Source: Methylobacterium oryzihabitans | GTDB lineage: Bacteria; Pseudomonadota; Alphaproteobacteria; Rhizobiales; Beijerinckiaceae | Assembly (NCBI RefSeq): GCF_004004555.2 | Contig: NZ_SACP01000001.1 | Location: forward strand, 186,001 to 250,000 | Direction of reading: 5' to 3' | Length of the DNA stretch: 64,000 bases | Shown here: positions 1 to 7,957 of the stretch, one piece after another | How positions within the stretch are numbered: position 1 is the first letter of the stretch | Layout of the letters: every line of letters begins with the position of its first letter | The notes under the pieces: generated by a model | Databases searched by the model: none | Told to the model about the DNA's origin: nothing | Seen by the model: only the letters and a program-made list of their open reading frames with translations | Position numbers and translations under genes: made by a program

Positions 1-77
1 CACTCGTCGAGCGTGCTGCGGCGGAGATGCAGCGACGGTCGAGGAACCGGGGTGGCTAAGTCGCCCAGGCCATCCTG

Positions 78-401
78 ATGGACAGCGATCGGCTTGGGGC
101 GGTGCCTGCGCGCGATGCACGCGCCGTGGCCCTTGCCAAGCAACACGGATTTCGCCTGATTTTGCAGGAACCTTGCCATGAAGCGTTTCTGCTTCGTCAT
201 CTTCAAGGTTGTGAGCGCGTCCGGCCGCCGGACGCCGAGCACGCCCTGACCGAACTCACCCGCCGCTGGCCCGACTACCACAAGGGCCTTCCGGCCGACG
301 GGCTTGCCGGTCGAATCGATGCAGCGAGCGTCCTTCGCATCGCCCGCCTTCACACGGAACTTGCGGCGTTCCTGGCCGACATCGAGTTCGCGATGGATTG
401 A
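78..401 (+). CDS. RloB-like protein, C-terminal part (5' end broken or off-window)
   Basis: The 107-residue product contains MDSDR near its start and LILQEPCHEAFLLRHL in the middle. This resembles the acidic motif and the PCxEAxLLxHF-type motif of RloB-family proteins, which are TOPRIM-like and often tied to restriction or abortive-infection loci. RloB proteins are normally about 200 residues, so the N-terminal half is missing. The same frame upstream (positions 3-56) encodes plausible sequence ending in MQRRSRNRGG but is interrupted by an in-frame TAA at 57-59. Either this is a nonsense-broken remnant or a short gene starts at 78. The family call is from motif resemblance only; no ribosome-binding site decides the start. 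Confidence 0.4.
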   Translation: MDSDRLGAVPARDARAVALAKQHGFRLILQEPCHEAFLLRHLQGCERVRPPDAEHALTELTRRWPDYHKGLPADGLAGRIDAASVLRIARLHTELAAFLADIEFAMD

Positions 402-580
402 CGCTGGTGGAGCCTGTCGACGGCATGCGGGAGGGGACGCCCCAGAGAGACGCCGCGGCGGCCGGGGTTGACTGCCCTCCCCCGCGACCTCCCGCACCGT
501 TGACCGCCCCCTCCCGGCGCCTAGCTTGCCCTGAACAAGCCGTGGCGGATCCGCGTCCGGCGCGTCCCGGGAGTGTCGCC

Positions 581-2113
581 GTGAAGAGGTCTGGATCCTC
601 GGTCGCCGTGGTCGGCGGGGGGTTGGGTGGTCTGGCAGCGGCCTGCGTGGCGGCGTCGCGCGGGCACGACGTCACGCTCTACGACAAGAACGCCTGGCTC
701 GGCGGCAAGGCCGCGGTGCTGCACGAGGGCGGCTTCCGCTTCGACATGGGGCCGACGATCCTCACCGTGCCGCGGGTGCTGGAGCGGATCTTCGCCGAAT
801 CCGGCCGCTCGGTTCACGACTACATGGACCTGCGCCGGCTCGACCCGCAATGGCGCTGCTTCTTCGACGACGGCAGCCGCATCGACCTGCGCGAGGACGT
901 CGCCACCATGGCGGCGGAGATGGACCGCTTCGCCCCCGGCCAGGGCGCCGGCGACGGCTACCGGCGGTTCCAGGCGATCTCCGAGCACCTGCACGGCGTC
1001 TCGGAAAAATTCTTCTTCTGGAAGCCGGTCCAGGACCTGTTCGACACCATCAACATCCGGGAGAACATGAACCCGGGCACGCTCAAGGACGTGCTGTCCC
1101 TGCGCATGCACGCCTCGGTGGCGAGCACGATCCGCGGCAAGGTCAAGGACGCCCGCCTCGCCCAGATGCTCGACCACTTCGTGCAGTATGTCGGGTCCTC
1201 GCCCTACGGCGCCCCGGCGGTTCTGTGCGCCATCGCCCACATGCAGGCGGCCGAGGGCGTGTGGTACCCGATGGGCGGTACCCGCGCCGTCGCCGAAGGG
1301 CTGATGCGGCTGGCGCAGGATCTCGGCGCCACGCTCAAGCCCGACCACGAGGTCGAGGGGCTGGCGATCGAGAAGGGCGCGGTGACGGGGCTTCGCACCC
1401 GCTCGGGCCTCGTGCCCTACGACCGGGTGATCTCGAACATGGACGCGGTGCGCACCTATCGCGAACTCGTCGGCGGCGAGGTCGGCCGGTCCTACGAGAA
1501 GAAGAGCTTCGAGCCGGCCTGCTCGGGCGTCGTGCTCTATCTCGGCCTCAACAAGCGCTACGACCACCTCGCCCACCACGACTTCGTGTTCTCGCGCGAC
1601 CCCGAGGAGGAGTTCGACGCGATCTACCGCAGGGGCGAGCCGGCACCGGACCCGACCGCCTACCTCGCGGCACCGAGCGTCACCGATCCATCGGTCGCTC
1701 CCGAGGGCGGCGAGGCGCTCTACGTCCTCGTCCACACGCCTTACTTGCGCCCGCACCACGACTGGTCGACGATGCTGCCGGCCTACCGGCAGGTGATCCT
1801 CGACAAGCTCAAGCGCACCGCCGGCATGGAGGACATCGAGGAGCGCATCGTCGTCGAGCGCCACCTGACCCCGGCCGACATCCATTCGCGCTACAAGGTG
1901 CTCAACGGCGCGATCTACGGGCTCGCTTCGCACGGGCGGATCATGGGGGCGTTCAAGCCCGGCAACCGCTCGCGGGAGGTGCGCGGCCTCTACCTCGCCG
2001 GCGGCGCCGCCCATCCCGGCCCGGGCATGCCGATGGTGATGATGTCGGGCTGGATCGCCGCCGACACCCTCGACCGGGACGCCCGCGGCGAGGATCTGCG
2101 GACCGCCTCGTGA
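581..2113 (+). CDS. CrtI/CrtN-type carotenoid FAD oxidoreductase (phytoene desaturase family)
   Basis: Predicted 510-residue FAD-dependent oxidoreductase. The N-terminus has the dinucleotide-binding motif VVGGGLGG (about residues 10-17) followed by an acidic residue in LYDK. Next comes the family stretch GGKAAVLHEGGFRFDMGPT, and a C-terminal FAD motif lies in GLYLAGGAAHPGPGMPMVMM. Length fits CrtI/CrtN enzymes, which desaturate or oxidise polyene chains at the membrane. GTG at 581 was chosen because GGGAG lies 7 bases upstream and the nucleotide fold starts just after it; the open frame extends back to 398 without conserved sequence. Its stop overlaps the next gene by 4 bases. Whether it acts as desaturase, diapocarotenoid oxidase or something else cannot be read from motifs. 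Confidence 0.82.
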   Translation: MKRSGSSVAVVGGGLGGLAAACVAASRGHDVTLYDKNAWLGGKAAVLHEGGFRFDMGPTILTVPRVLERIFAESGRSVHDYMDLRRLDPQWRCFFDDGSRIDLREDVATMAAEMDRFAPGQGAGDGYRRFQAISEHLHGVSEKFFFWKPVQDLFDTINIRENMNPGTLKDVLSLRMHASVASTIRGKVKDARLAQMLDHFVQYVGSSPYGAPAVLCAIAHMQAAEGVWYPMGGTRAVAEGLMRLAQDLGATLKPDHEVEGLAIEKGAVTGLRTRSGLVPYDRVISNMDAVRTYRELVGGEVGRSYEKKSFEPACSGVVLYLGLNKRYDHLAHHDFVFSRDPEEEFDAIYRRGEPAPDPTAYLAAPSVTDPSVAPEGGEALYVLVHTPYLRPHHDWSTMLPAYRQVILDKLKRTAGMEDIEERIVVERHLTPADIHSRYKVLNGAIYGLASHGRIMGAFKPGNRSREVRGLYLAGGAAHPGPGMPMVMMSGWIAADTLDRDARGEDLRTAS

Positions 2114-2904
2114 GCCGGCCGGCGCGCCCCGATCCGGTCGCGGCGCGCTCCGCCCTCGTCTGGCGCTTCATGGCGGCGTATTTCCGCCGCTACCTGCGCC
2201 GGCACCTGAACGCCGTGCGGGTGAGCGCCTGGGGTGCGGCGCCGGCCCTCCCCGGGCCGCTGGTGGTCTACAGCAACCATCCGGCGTGGTGGGACGCGGC
2301 GCTCATCATCGCGCTCGCCGACCGCTACTACCCGAACCTCGAGAGCTACGCGCCGTTCGACGCGGTCATGCTGGAGCGCTACGGCGTCTTCGCCCGGATG
2401 GGCGCGTTCGGGGTCGATCTCGACAGTCCGCGGGGCGGAGCGGACTTCCTGCGCGCCTCGAAGACCATCCTGGGTCCCGGGCGGATGATGTGGATCACCG
2501 CGCAGGGGCGGTTCAGCGACGTGCGCGAGCGCCCGCTGGGGCTACGCCCCGGCGTCGCCCGGCTGGTCGAGCTGGCGCCCGACGCGACCTTCGTTCCGCT
2601 CGCCCTCGAATACGCCTTCTGGGAGGAGCGCGGCGCCGAGGCCTGCGCCGCCTTCGGGACGCCTGTCCCCGGCCGCGACCTCCTCGCCCTGCCCCGCCCC
2701 GACCGTCTCGCCCGCCTGGAGGCCGACCTGACCGCGACCCTCGACCGCCTCAGCGGGGACGTGCGGAGCCGCGATCCCGCCCGGTTCGGCCTGCTCCTCG
2801 ACGGGCGGCGCGGCGTCGGCGGGATCTACGACGGCTGGCGCCGGCTCGCCGCCCGCCTGCACGGGCAGCGCTTCGAGCCCGGCCATCGCGGGGGGGCGCC
2901 GTGA
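2110..2904 (+). CDS. PlsC-like 1-acyltransferase domain protein
   Basis: The 264-residue protein carries the acyltransferase HX4D motif as NHPAWWD (His57, Asp62), followed by a GRFS segment resembling the second acyl-acceptor motif. This family transfers acyl chains from acyl-CoA or acyl-ACP to hydroxyl groups, classically of lysophosphatidate. The GTG start overlaps the stop of the upstream carotenoid oxidoreductase (GTGA), and its own stop overlaps the glycosyltransferase start in the same way, so the three genes are translationally coupled. In that context a role in esterifying a glycosylated carotenoid is a reasonable inference. A housekeeping lipid acyltransferase is the alternative. Confidence 0.8.
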   Translation: MSRPARPDPVAARSALVWRFMAAYFRRYLRRHLNAVRVSAWGAAPALPGPLVVYSNHPAWWDAALIIALADRYYPNLESYAPFDAVMLERYGVFARMGAFGVDLDSPRGGADFLRASKTILGPGRMMWITAQGRFSDVRERPLGLRPGVARLVELAPDATFVPLALEYAFWEERGAEACAAFGTPVPGRDLLALPRPDRLARLEADLTATLDRLSGDVRSRDPARFGLLLDGRRGVGGIYDGWRRLAARLHGQRFEPGHRGGAP

Positions 2905-4019
2905 CCCTGCTCGCGTGGCTCGCCCTCGCGCTGGCGCTGCTGCCGGCCGTGACGGCGGCGGTGAACCTTGTCGTGCTGCGCCCGCCGCGTCCCGCCACCG
3001 GCGAGGATCTGGTCTCGATCCTGATCCCGGCCCGCAACGAGGCGGCCAATCTCGGGCCGACCCTCGCGGCGGCCCTGGCCTCGACCGGCACCCCGGTCGA
3101 GGTGGTGGTCGCCGACGACCATTCCACCGACGGCACGCCGGAGATCGTCGCGGATCTCGCCGCCCGCGACCCGCGCCTGCGCCTCGTCGCGGTGCCGGCG
3201 CTCCCGCCGGGCTGGACCGGCAAGAACCACGCCTGCCACGTCCTCGCCGGGGCGGCGCGGGGCCGCCACCTGCTGTTCATCGACGCCGACGTGCGCCTCG
3301 CGCCCCACGCCGCCGCCGCGCTCGCCGGCGAGGCGACGCGCCGCGGCGCCGCCCTCGTCAGCGGCGTGCCGCGGCAGGTCACCGCCAGCCCCGGCGAGCG
3401 GCTGACCGTGCCGACGATCAACCTGCTGCTCCTCGGCTACCTGCCGGTGCCGCTGATGCGCCGCCGGCCGCACGACCCGTCGCTGGGCACCGCCTGCGGC
3501 CAGCTCGTGCTGATCGCGGCCGACGCCTACCGCGCGACCGGCGGCCACGGGGCGATCCGGGCCGGGCTGCACGACGGGGTGCAGTTGCCGCGGGTGTTTC
3601 GCCGCGCGGGCCTGCGCACCGACCTCGTCGCCGGGGCTGGCCTCGCCGAATGCCGGATGTACGACGGCTTCGCCCCGGCCTGGGCCGGGTTCTCGAAGAA
3701 CGCCCACGAGGGGCTGGCGACGCCCCGCGCCCTGCCGGTCTGGACGCTGCTGCTCGCCGGCGGCCATCTCCTGCCGATCCTCGTCTCCGCCGCGGCGCTC
3801 GCCGGCGCCGCGCCCGCCGGCCCGGCCTTCGCCGCCCTCGCTCTGTCCTTCGGCACCCGCACCGCCATCACCGTGGCGGCGCGCGAGGACTGGCGCACGA
3901 TCCCGCTGCACCCGGCGATCGTCGCCGTCGCCCTGGCGCTGCAATGGAACGCCCTGCTGCGCCCGCGCCGGGCGGGCGTCGCGCAGTGGAAGGGCCGCAC
4001 TTACCCGGTTTCCGATTGA
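2901..4019 (+). CDS. Family 2 glycosyltransferase, membrane-associated (CrtQ/HpnB-like)
   Basis: The 372-residue protein has an N-terminal hydrophobic segment and then a GT2 catalytic domain. Visible motifs are SILIPARNEAANLG (from about residue 39), ADDHSTDGT (71-79), GWTGKNHAC and the metal-binding DADV (128-131). Two or three hydrophobic helices follow at the C-terminus. The GWTGKNHA signature is shared by the CrtQ/HpnB-type transferases known to me, which glycosylate terpenoid-derived acids or related lipids. The GTG start overlaps the acyltransferase stop by 4 bases. It completes an oxidase-acyltransferase-glycosyltransferase set. Confidence 0.82.
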   Translation: MTLLAWLALALALLPAVTAAVNLVVLRPPRPATGEDLVSILIPARNEAANLGPTLAAALASTGTPVEVVVADDHSTDGTPEIVADLAARDPRLRLVAVPALPPGWTGKNHACHVLAGAARGRHLLFIDADVRLAPHAAAALAGEATRRGAALVSGVPRQVTASPGERLTVPTINLLLLGYLPVPLMRRRPHDPSLGTACGQLVLIAADAYRATGGHGAIRAGLHDGVQLPRVFRRAGLRTDLVAGAGLAECRMYDGFAPAWAGFSKNAHEGLATPRALPVWTLLLAGGHLLPILVSAAALAGAAPAGPAFAALALSFGTRTAITVAAREDWRTIPLHPAIVAVALALQWNALLRPRRAGVAQWKGRTYPVSD

Positions 4020-4110
4020 TCGCCCGGCGAACCGACGATCGGCGCAAGCCAACCTTAAGGACGGGATGGTCCTCTGGGCGTTCACGCGCCGCATTCGAGG
4101 AGCCCGGGAC

Positions 4111-4407
4111 ATGAATCTCGCCGAACTGTTTCGCGCCCGCCGGCGCTACGAGCGGACGGAGGTGGCCCTGCCCGGCCGGGCGCTGTTCCGCGACGGCCAG
4201 AACGTGCCGTGCATCATCCACGACCTGTCGGAGAACGGGAAGGAGAAGGGCTGCGGCATGCGGGTCGAGCTGATCGGCCACCGCGGCCGGGTGCCGGAGG
4301 AGTTCGTCGTCCACATCCCGTCCCTCGACCGCATGATCCGCTACCGCCCGTCCTGGGAGCGCAACCTCAGCGAGGAGCAGCCGGAGACGGCGGCAACCAA
4401 GCCGTGA
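4111..4407 (+). CDS. PilZ domain protein (putative c-di-GMP receptor)
   Basis: The 98-residue protein shows both c-di-GMP-binding signatures of PilZ domains: RxxxR as RRYER (residues 11-15) and DxSxxG as DLSENG (38-43), followed by a beta-rich stretch. PilZ proteins bind cyclic di-GMP and change partner activity in motility or polysaccharide synthesis. ATG 4111 was preferred because CGAGGAG lies about 8 bases upstream; an in-frame ATG at 4066 lacks conserved sequence. A diguanylate cyclase lies far away at 56.9-58.1 kb. The stop codon sits inside the first arm of a palindromic repeat. Confidence 0.78.
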   Translation: MNLAELFRARRRYERTEVALPGRALFRDGQNVPCIIHDLSENGKEKGCGMRVELIGHRGRVPEEFVVHIPSLDRMIRYRPSWERNLSEEQPETAATKP

Positions 4408-4511
4408 TACGGTTTTTGAACGATTCGTTTACAAAACCGTATCGAAGCCCGCGCGGCGTCTGAGCGAAGCCGATTTTCGCATCGCGAAGCGATCAATCGA
4501 AAATCGTATGA
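4406..4511 (+). repeat. Multi-stem palindromic repeat, copy A
   Basis: The first stem is GATACGGTTTT (4406-4416) with its exact complement at 4433-4443. A core AGCCCGCGCGGCGTCTGAGC follows. The second stem pairs CGATTTTCG (4471-4479) with CGAAAATCG (4498-4506) and encloses a small hairpin ATCGC-GAA-GCGAT. The core and both stem types recur at 7.88 and 56.19 kb in the same orientation. It sits between the convergent pilZ-like gene and the nucleotide-sugar dehydrogenase, so it may also work as a bidirectional terminator. Confidence 0.85.
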
Positions 4512-4526
4512 CGGCCGCGGGCCGAC

Positions 4527-5858
4527 TCACGCCTTGACGATGTGCGCGCCCGTCAGCCCGTTCCGGGCCATGACGTTGCGGGTGTCGACCACCAGCGGCG
4601 CGTGGGCGGCGACCAGCGCGTAGTCCACCCCGTCGTGGTCGGTGGCGACCAGCACCGCGTCGGCCGCCGCCAGCGTCTCGGGCGTCAGCGGCACCGAGCG
4701 GCGGCCGGTGAGGTCCGGGTGCTCGCGGGTCGGCGGCAGCACCGGCACCAGCGGATCGTGGTAGAGCGCCCGCGCCCCGCGCGCCTCGACCAGCCGGATC
4801 AGGCGCAGGGACGGGCTCTCGCGGGTGTCGTCGATGTTGCGCTTGTAGGCGAGGCCGAGCACCAGCACGGTCGATCCCGAGACGGTGCGCCCGCGCCCGT
4901 CGAGGGCGGCGGCGAGGCGCTCGACGACGTGGTGGGGCATGCGGGTGTTGACCTCGCCGGCCAGCTCGATGAAGCGGGCCGGCACGTCGAATTCCCGCGC
5001 CTTCCAGGCGAGGTAGAACGGGTCGATCGGGATGCAGTGGCCGCCGAGCCCCGGCCCGGGCCAGAACGGCATGAAGCCGAACGGCTTGGTGGCTGCGGCG
5101 CCGATCACCTCCCAGACGTCGATGCCCATGGCGTCGTAGACGAGCTTCAACTCGTTCACGAGCGCGATGTTGACGGATCGAAAGATGTTCTCGGTGAGTT
5201 TCACCGCCTCGGCGGCGGCGGCGGACGAGACCGGCACGGTCTCAACGGTGAGGGCGCCGTAGAGCGTCTGCGCCAGTTCGGCCGAGACGGGGTCGTCGGC
5301 GCCGACCACCTTCGGGATGCGGGCGGTGTCGAAGGCCGGGTTGCCCGGATCCTCGCGCTCGGGCGAGTAGGCGAGGAAGACGTCATGGCCGACCCGTAGC
5401 CCCCCGGCTTCGAGGATCGGCCGCATCACCTCGGCGGTGGTGCCCGGCCAGGTGGTCGATTCGAGCACGACGAGCTGGCCCGGCCGCAGGGCGGCGGCGA
5501 TCGCCCGGGCGGTGGCCTCGACGTAGGACAGGTCGGGCTCGCGGTGGCGGGTGAGCGGCGTCGGCACGCAGATCAGCACCGCGTCGGGTTCGCCGAGCCG
5601 CGCCATGTCGCCGGTCGCCGCGAAGGTGCCGGCGGCCCGGGCCTCGGCCAGCGCGTCGCCGGGAATGTGGTGGAACGCTCCCTCGCCGCGGTTGAGCGCC
5701 GCGACCCGGCCCGGATCGACGTCGAAGCCGAGGACGGGGAAGCCGGCCTGCAACGCCGCCAGCGCCAGCGGCAGCCCAACATAACCGAGCCCGACGATGC
5801 CGACGAGCGCTCGCCGCTCCCGCAGCCGCGTCCCGATCTCCGCCCCGAACCCCGTCAT
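4527..5858 (-). CDS. Nucleotide-sugar dehydrogenase (UDP-GlcNAc/UDP-ManNAc 6-dehydrogenase type)
   Basis: This 443-residue enzyme belongs to the UDP-glucose/GDP-mannose dehydrogenase family, which oxidises C6 of a sugar nucleotide to a uronic acid with two NAD+. Visible are the NAD motif GIVGLGYVGLPLA near the N-terminus, the central-domain motif AEAVKLTENIFRSVNIA, the catalytic Cys275 in GGHCIPIDP, and the C-terminal LGLAYKRNIDDTRESPS. The GGHCIPIDPFYL form and the length point to the WbpA/WecC branch (N-acetylated hexosamine substrates) rather than UDP-glucose dehydrogenase. The product would feed surface polysaccharide synthesis. No glycan cluster surrounds it, so it looks solitary. Confidence 0.85.
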   Translation of the reverse strand: MTGFGAEIGTRLRERRALVGIVGLGYVGLPLALAALQAGFPVLGFDVDPGRVAALNRGEGAFHHIPGDALAEARAAGTFAATGDMARLGEPDAVLICVPTPLTRHREPDLSYVEATARAIAAALRPGQLVVLESTTWPGTTAEVMRPILEAGGLRVGHDVFLAYSPEREDPGNPAFDTARIPKVVGADDPVSAELAQTLYGALTVETVPVSSAAAAEAVKLTENIFRSVNIALVNELKLVYDAMGIDVWEVIGAAATKPFGFMPFWPGPGLGGHCIPIDPFYLAWKAREFDVPARFIELAGEVNTRMPHHVVERLAAALDGRGRTVSGSTVLVLGLAYKRNIDDTRESPSLRLIRLVEARGARALYHDPLVPVLPPTREHPDLTGRRSVPLTPETLAAADAVLVATDHDGVDYALVAAHAPLVVDTRNVMARNGLTGAHIVKA

Positions 5859-5927
5859 CCGCCGCTCCGCGTCACGTCGGGGGCAGATGCCGGCCGGGAG
5901 GGCGGGCTGTCAAACCACAGGACGCCG

Positions 5928-7706
5928 CTACGCCTCGACCCAGGCCGTCTCGCCCGCGGACCACGCGGCGGGGGCGGCATAGGCGGCGCGGAACAGGGCG
6001 TCGAGGCGCCGGCGTTCGGCCTCGACGACGGGCCCGTCGAGGGCGACCGGACGGCAGCGGCCGTTGCTGCCCGCCGGAACGAAGTCGGGATCGTACAGGC
6101 GCAGGGTGGAACTGGAGAACCAGGGCCGCGAGCCGAGATCGAGGTAGCTCTCCGCCGGCAGCCCTTCCGCGAGCAGGAGGTCGTGGTCGTCGAGTTCGAC
6201 GTGCCAGTACATCACCGTCTCGACCGGCATGCGGGCGATGCTGGTGCCGTTCACGAGGCACATCACCGGCACGAGGTGGTCGCCGACCAGCACCGGGTGG
6301 CCTTGGGAGAGGAACAGGTCGCGCTCCGGCAGGCCGCCGCCGAAGGCGCCGGCGCGGATGCGGACCGGCTGGCTGTCGAAGGGCAGCGGCCGGCCGGCCT
6401 CGCCGAGGGAGCGGCGGCCGATCCACACCACCGGGCGCCGGGCGCCGGACGCGGTGACGACGCGGTCGCCGATGCGCAGGGTCTCGACCGTGATCGCCCC
6501 GCGGGTGGTCAGGATCCGCGTGCCGGTGACGAAGCACATCGCGACGTCGGTGGCGAAGACGTCCTGGCGGAAGGTGGCGTCCTCCGTCTCGAGGAAGGCG
6601 AGCCTCGTGCCGTCACCGGACACCGCCAACGGTGTCTTGGCGCTGGTCTCCGTGCCCGGCAGCCGGGTGATCGCCCCGGTGGTCAGATCCTTCACGAAGA
6701 CATCGGTACGGCCGTTCGTATCGCCTGGGACGAGATTGCTCGCGTCGCTGGAGAACGCGACCTTGGTTCCGTCCGGCGACAGCACGGGGCTCACGCTGCC
6801 GCCGTTGGATTGTGCCCCGTCGCCCGCGATCGAGGCACGGGTGATGGACCCGGTGCTCAGGTTCTTGACGAAGACGTCGGCGCGGTTGTTGGTGTCGCCG
6901 GGGACGAGGCTGGTCGCGATGCTCGCGAAGGCGATCTTGGTTCCGTCGGCGGAGAAGGAGGGACTGATACTGTCGCCGTTGCCCGCCCGGCCTCCGGCAT
7001 CCCTGGAGACCAGGTCCAGCCGGCCGTTGCCCAGATCCTTCACGTAGACGTTGCTGTTGTTGCCGGGCTGGCCGGGAGGCAAGTCGCGTCTGGTGGCCGA
7101 GAAGGCGAGCTTGCTTCCATCGGACGACCACGTCAGCGAGGAGCCGGGGTCGAGGGCCGCGGTCGAGACGCGGGTGAGGGCGCCGGTCGTCAGATTCTTG
7201 ACGAACAGGTCGAGGTCTTCGGCGGTGTCGCCCGCGACGAGGTTGGGCACGTCGCTCTGGAACGCGACCTTGGATCCGTCGGGCGACAGCACCGGGTTGA
7301 AGCTCCCGAGGCTGCCCTGCGTCCCGTCCGTGGCAACGGAGGCGCGGACGACGGCGCCGGTGTTCAGGTCCTTGACGAAGACGTCGCGGGCGCCGTTGGT
7401 GTCGCCGGCGACGAGGTTGTCGGCCGTGCTGCGGAAGGCGACCTTCGTCCCGTCCGCCGACAGCGACGGGGCGATGCTGGATCCGTTGGCCTGATCGCCG
7501 CTGGCGGTGGTGGAGACGCGCGTCACCGCACCGGTGACCAGATCCTTGAGGAAGATGTCGGCTTCGCCGTTCGTGTCGTCCGGAACCAGATTATCGGCCG
7601 GGCTGGCGAAGACGATCCTGGTCCCGTCCGCCGAGAACGACGCATAGTCGCTGGGCCCGTTGGCCGATGTGCCGTCGGCGGCGGATGCGACGCGGATGAC
7701 GGCCAT
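5928..7706 (-). CDS. Seven-repeat TolB/PD40-like beta-propeller fused to a Hint (hedgehog/intein) domain
   Basis: The 592-residue protein has two parts. Residues about 1-385 hold seven repeats of the form SxDGTKxAFxS, each followed by LVxGDTNxxxDVFVKDLxTG, which predicts a seven-bladed propeller. From Cys391 a Hint domain begins: CFVTGTRILTT, then VETLRIGDRVVT and WIGRR, then SQGHPVLVGDHLVP, and finally HDLLLAEGLPAESYLD. Hint domains of this kind (Hint_2-like) can catalyse self-splicing or cleavage starting from the first Cys. No signal peptide is evident; such proteins may use type I export, which is inference. ATG 7706 is preferred over GTG 7715 because GGGAG lies about 9 bases before it. 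Confidence 0.85.
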   Translation of the reverse strand: MAVIRVASAADGTSANGPSDYASFSADGTRIVFASPADNLVPDDTNGEADIFLKDLVTGAVTRVSTTASGDQANGSSIAPSLSADGTKVAFRSTADNLVAGDTNGARDVFVKDLNTGAVVRASVATDGTQGSLGSFNPVLSPDGSKVAFQSDVPNLVAGDTAEDLDLFVKNLTTGALTRVSTAALDPGSSLTWSSDGSKLAFSATRRDLPPGQPGNNSNVYVKDLGNGRLDLVSRDAGGRAGNGDSISPSFSADGTKIAFASIATSLVPGDTNNRADVFVKNLSTGSITRASIAGDGAQSNGGSVSPVLSPDGTKVAFSSDASNLVPGDTNGRTDVFVKDLTTGAITRLPGTETSAKTPLAVSGDGTRLAFLETEDATFRQDVFATDVAMCFVTGTRILTTRGAITVETLRIGDRVVTASGARRPVVWIGRRSLGEAGRPLPFDSQPVRIRAGAFGGGLPERDLFLSQGHPVLVGDHLVPVMCLVNGTSIARMPVETVMYWHVELDDHDLLLAEGLPAESYLDLGSRPWFSSSTLRLYDPDFVPAGSNGRCRPVALDGPVVEAERRRLDALFRAAYAAPAAWSAGETAWVEA

Positions 7707-7881
7707 GCGGTTCACTCCCGGTACTCGCTGCGAGAATACAGCCTCCTGCTTCCCTTAAGTCATCGCGGGCGAGTTTGTCCCGATGTTTCCGGCCGCAACT
7801 TCGCCGTCCCTCGGACCTGTGGCCCACATGCCGCACTGCAACATGCGTCCGGCACCGACGCGGCTCCTCGAACCCGTCTCG

Positions 7882-7957
7882 TACGGAATCCGGAAGATGA
7901 CTTCCGGATTCTGTATCGCAGCCCGCGCGGCGCATGAGCGAGGCGGAAATCGCATCA
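7882..7957 (+). repeat. Multi-stem palindromic repeat, copy C (3'-shortened)
   Basis: A perfect-looking stem pairs TACGGAATCCGGAAG (7882-7896) with CTTCCGGATTCTGTA (7901-7915), with one G:T mismatch and a 4-base loop. The shared core CAGCCCGCGCGGCG follows at 7919, and only one arm of the second stem (CGGAAATCG at 7944) remains. It lies between the 5' end of the propeller-Hint gene and the 3' end of the aldo/keto reductase; the last bases touch the reductase stop codon. The rest of the gap (7707-7881) shows no gene and probably holds the promoter of the propeller-Hint gene. Confidence 0.8.

Noticed and set aside
5544..7937. Plus-strand open frame with apparent repeated GDQVxxxAxxxDLGSVR units
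   Set aside because: The periodicity comes from the complementary propeller repeats of the Hint protein; no independent coding evidence.
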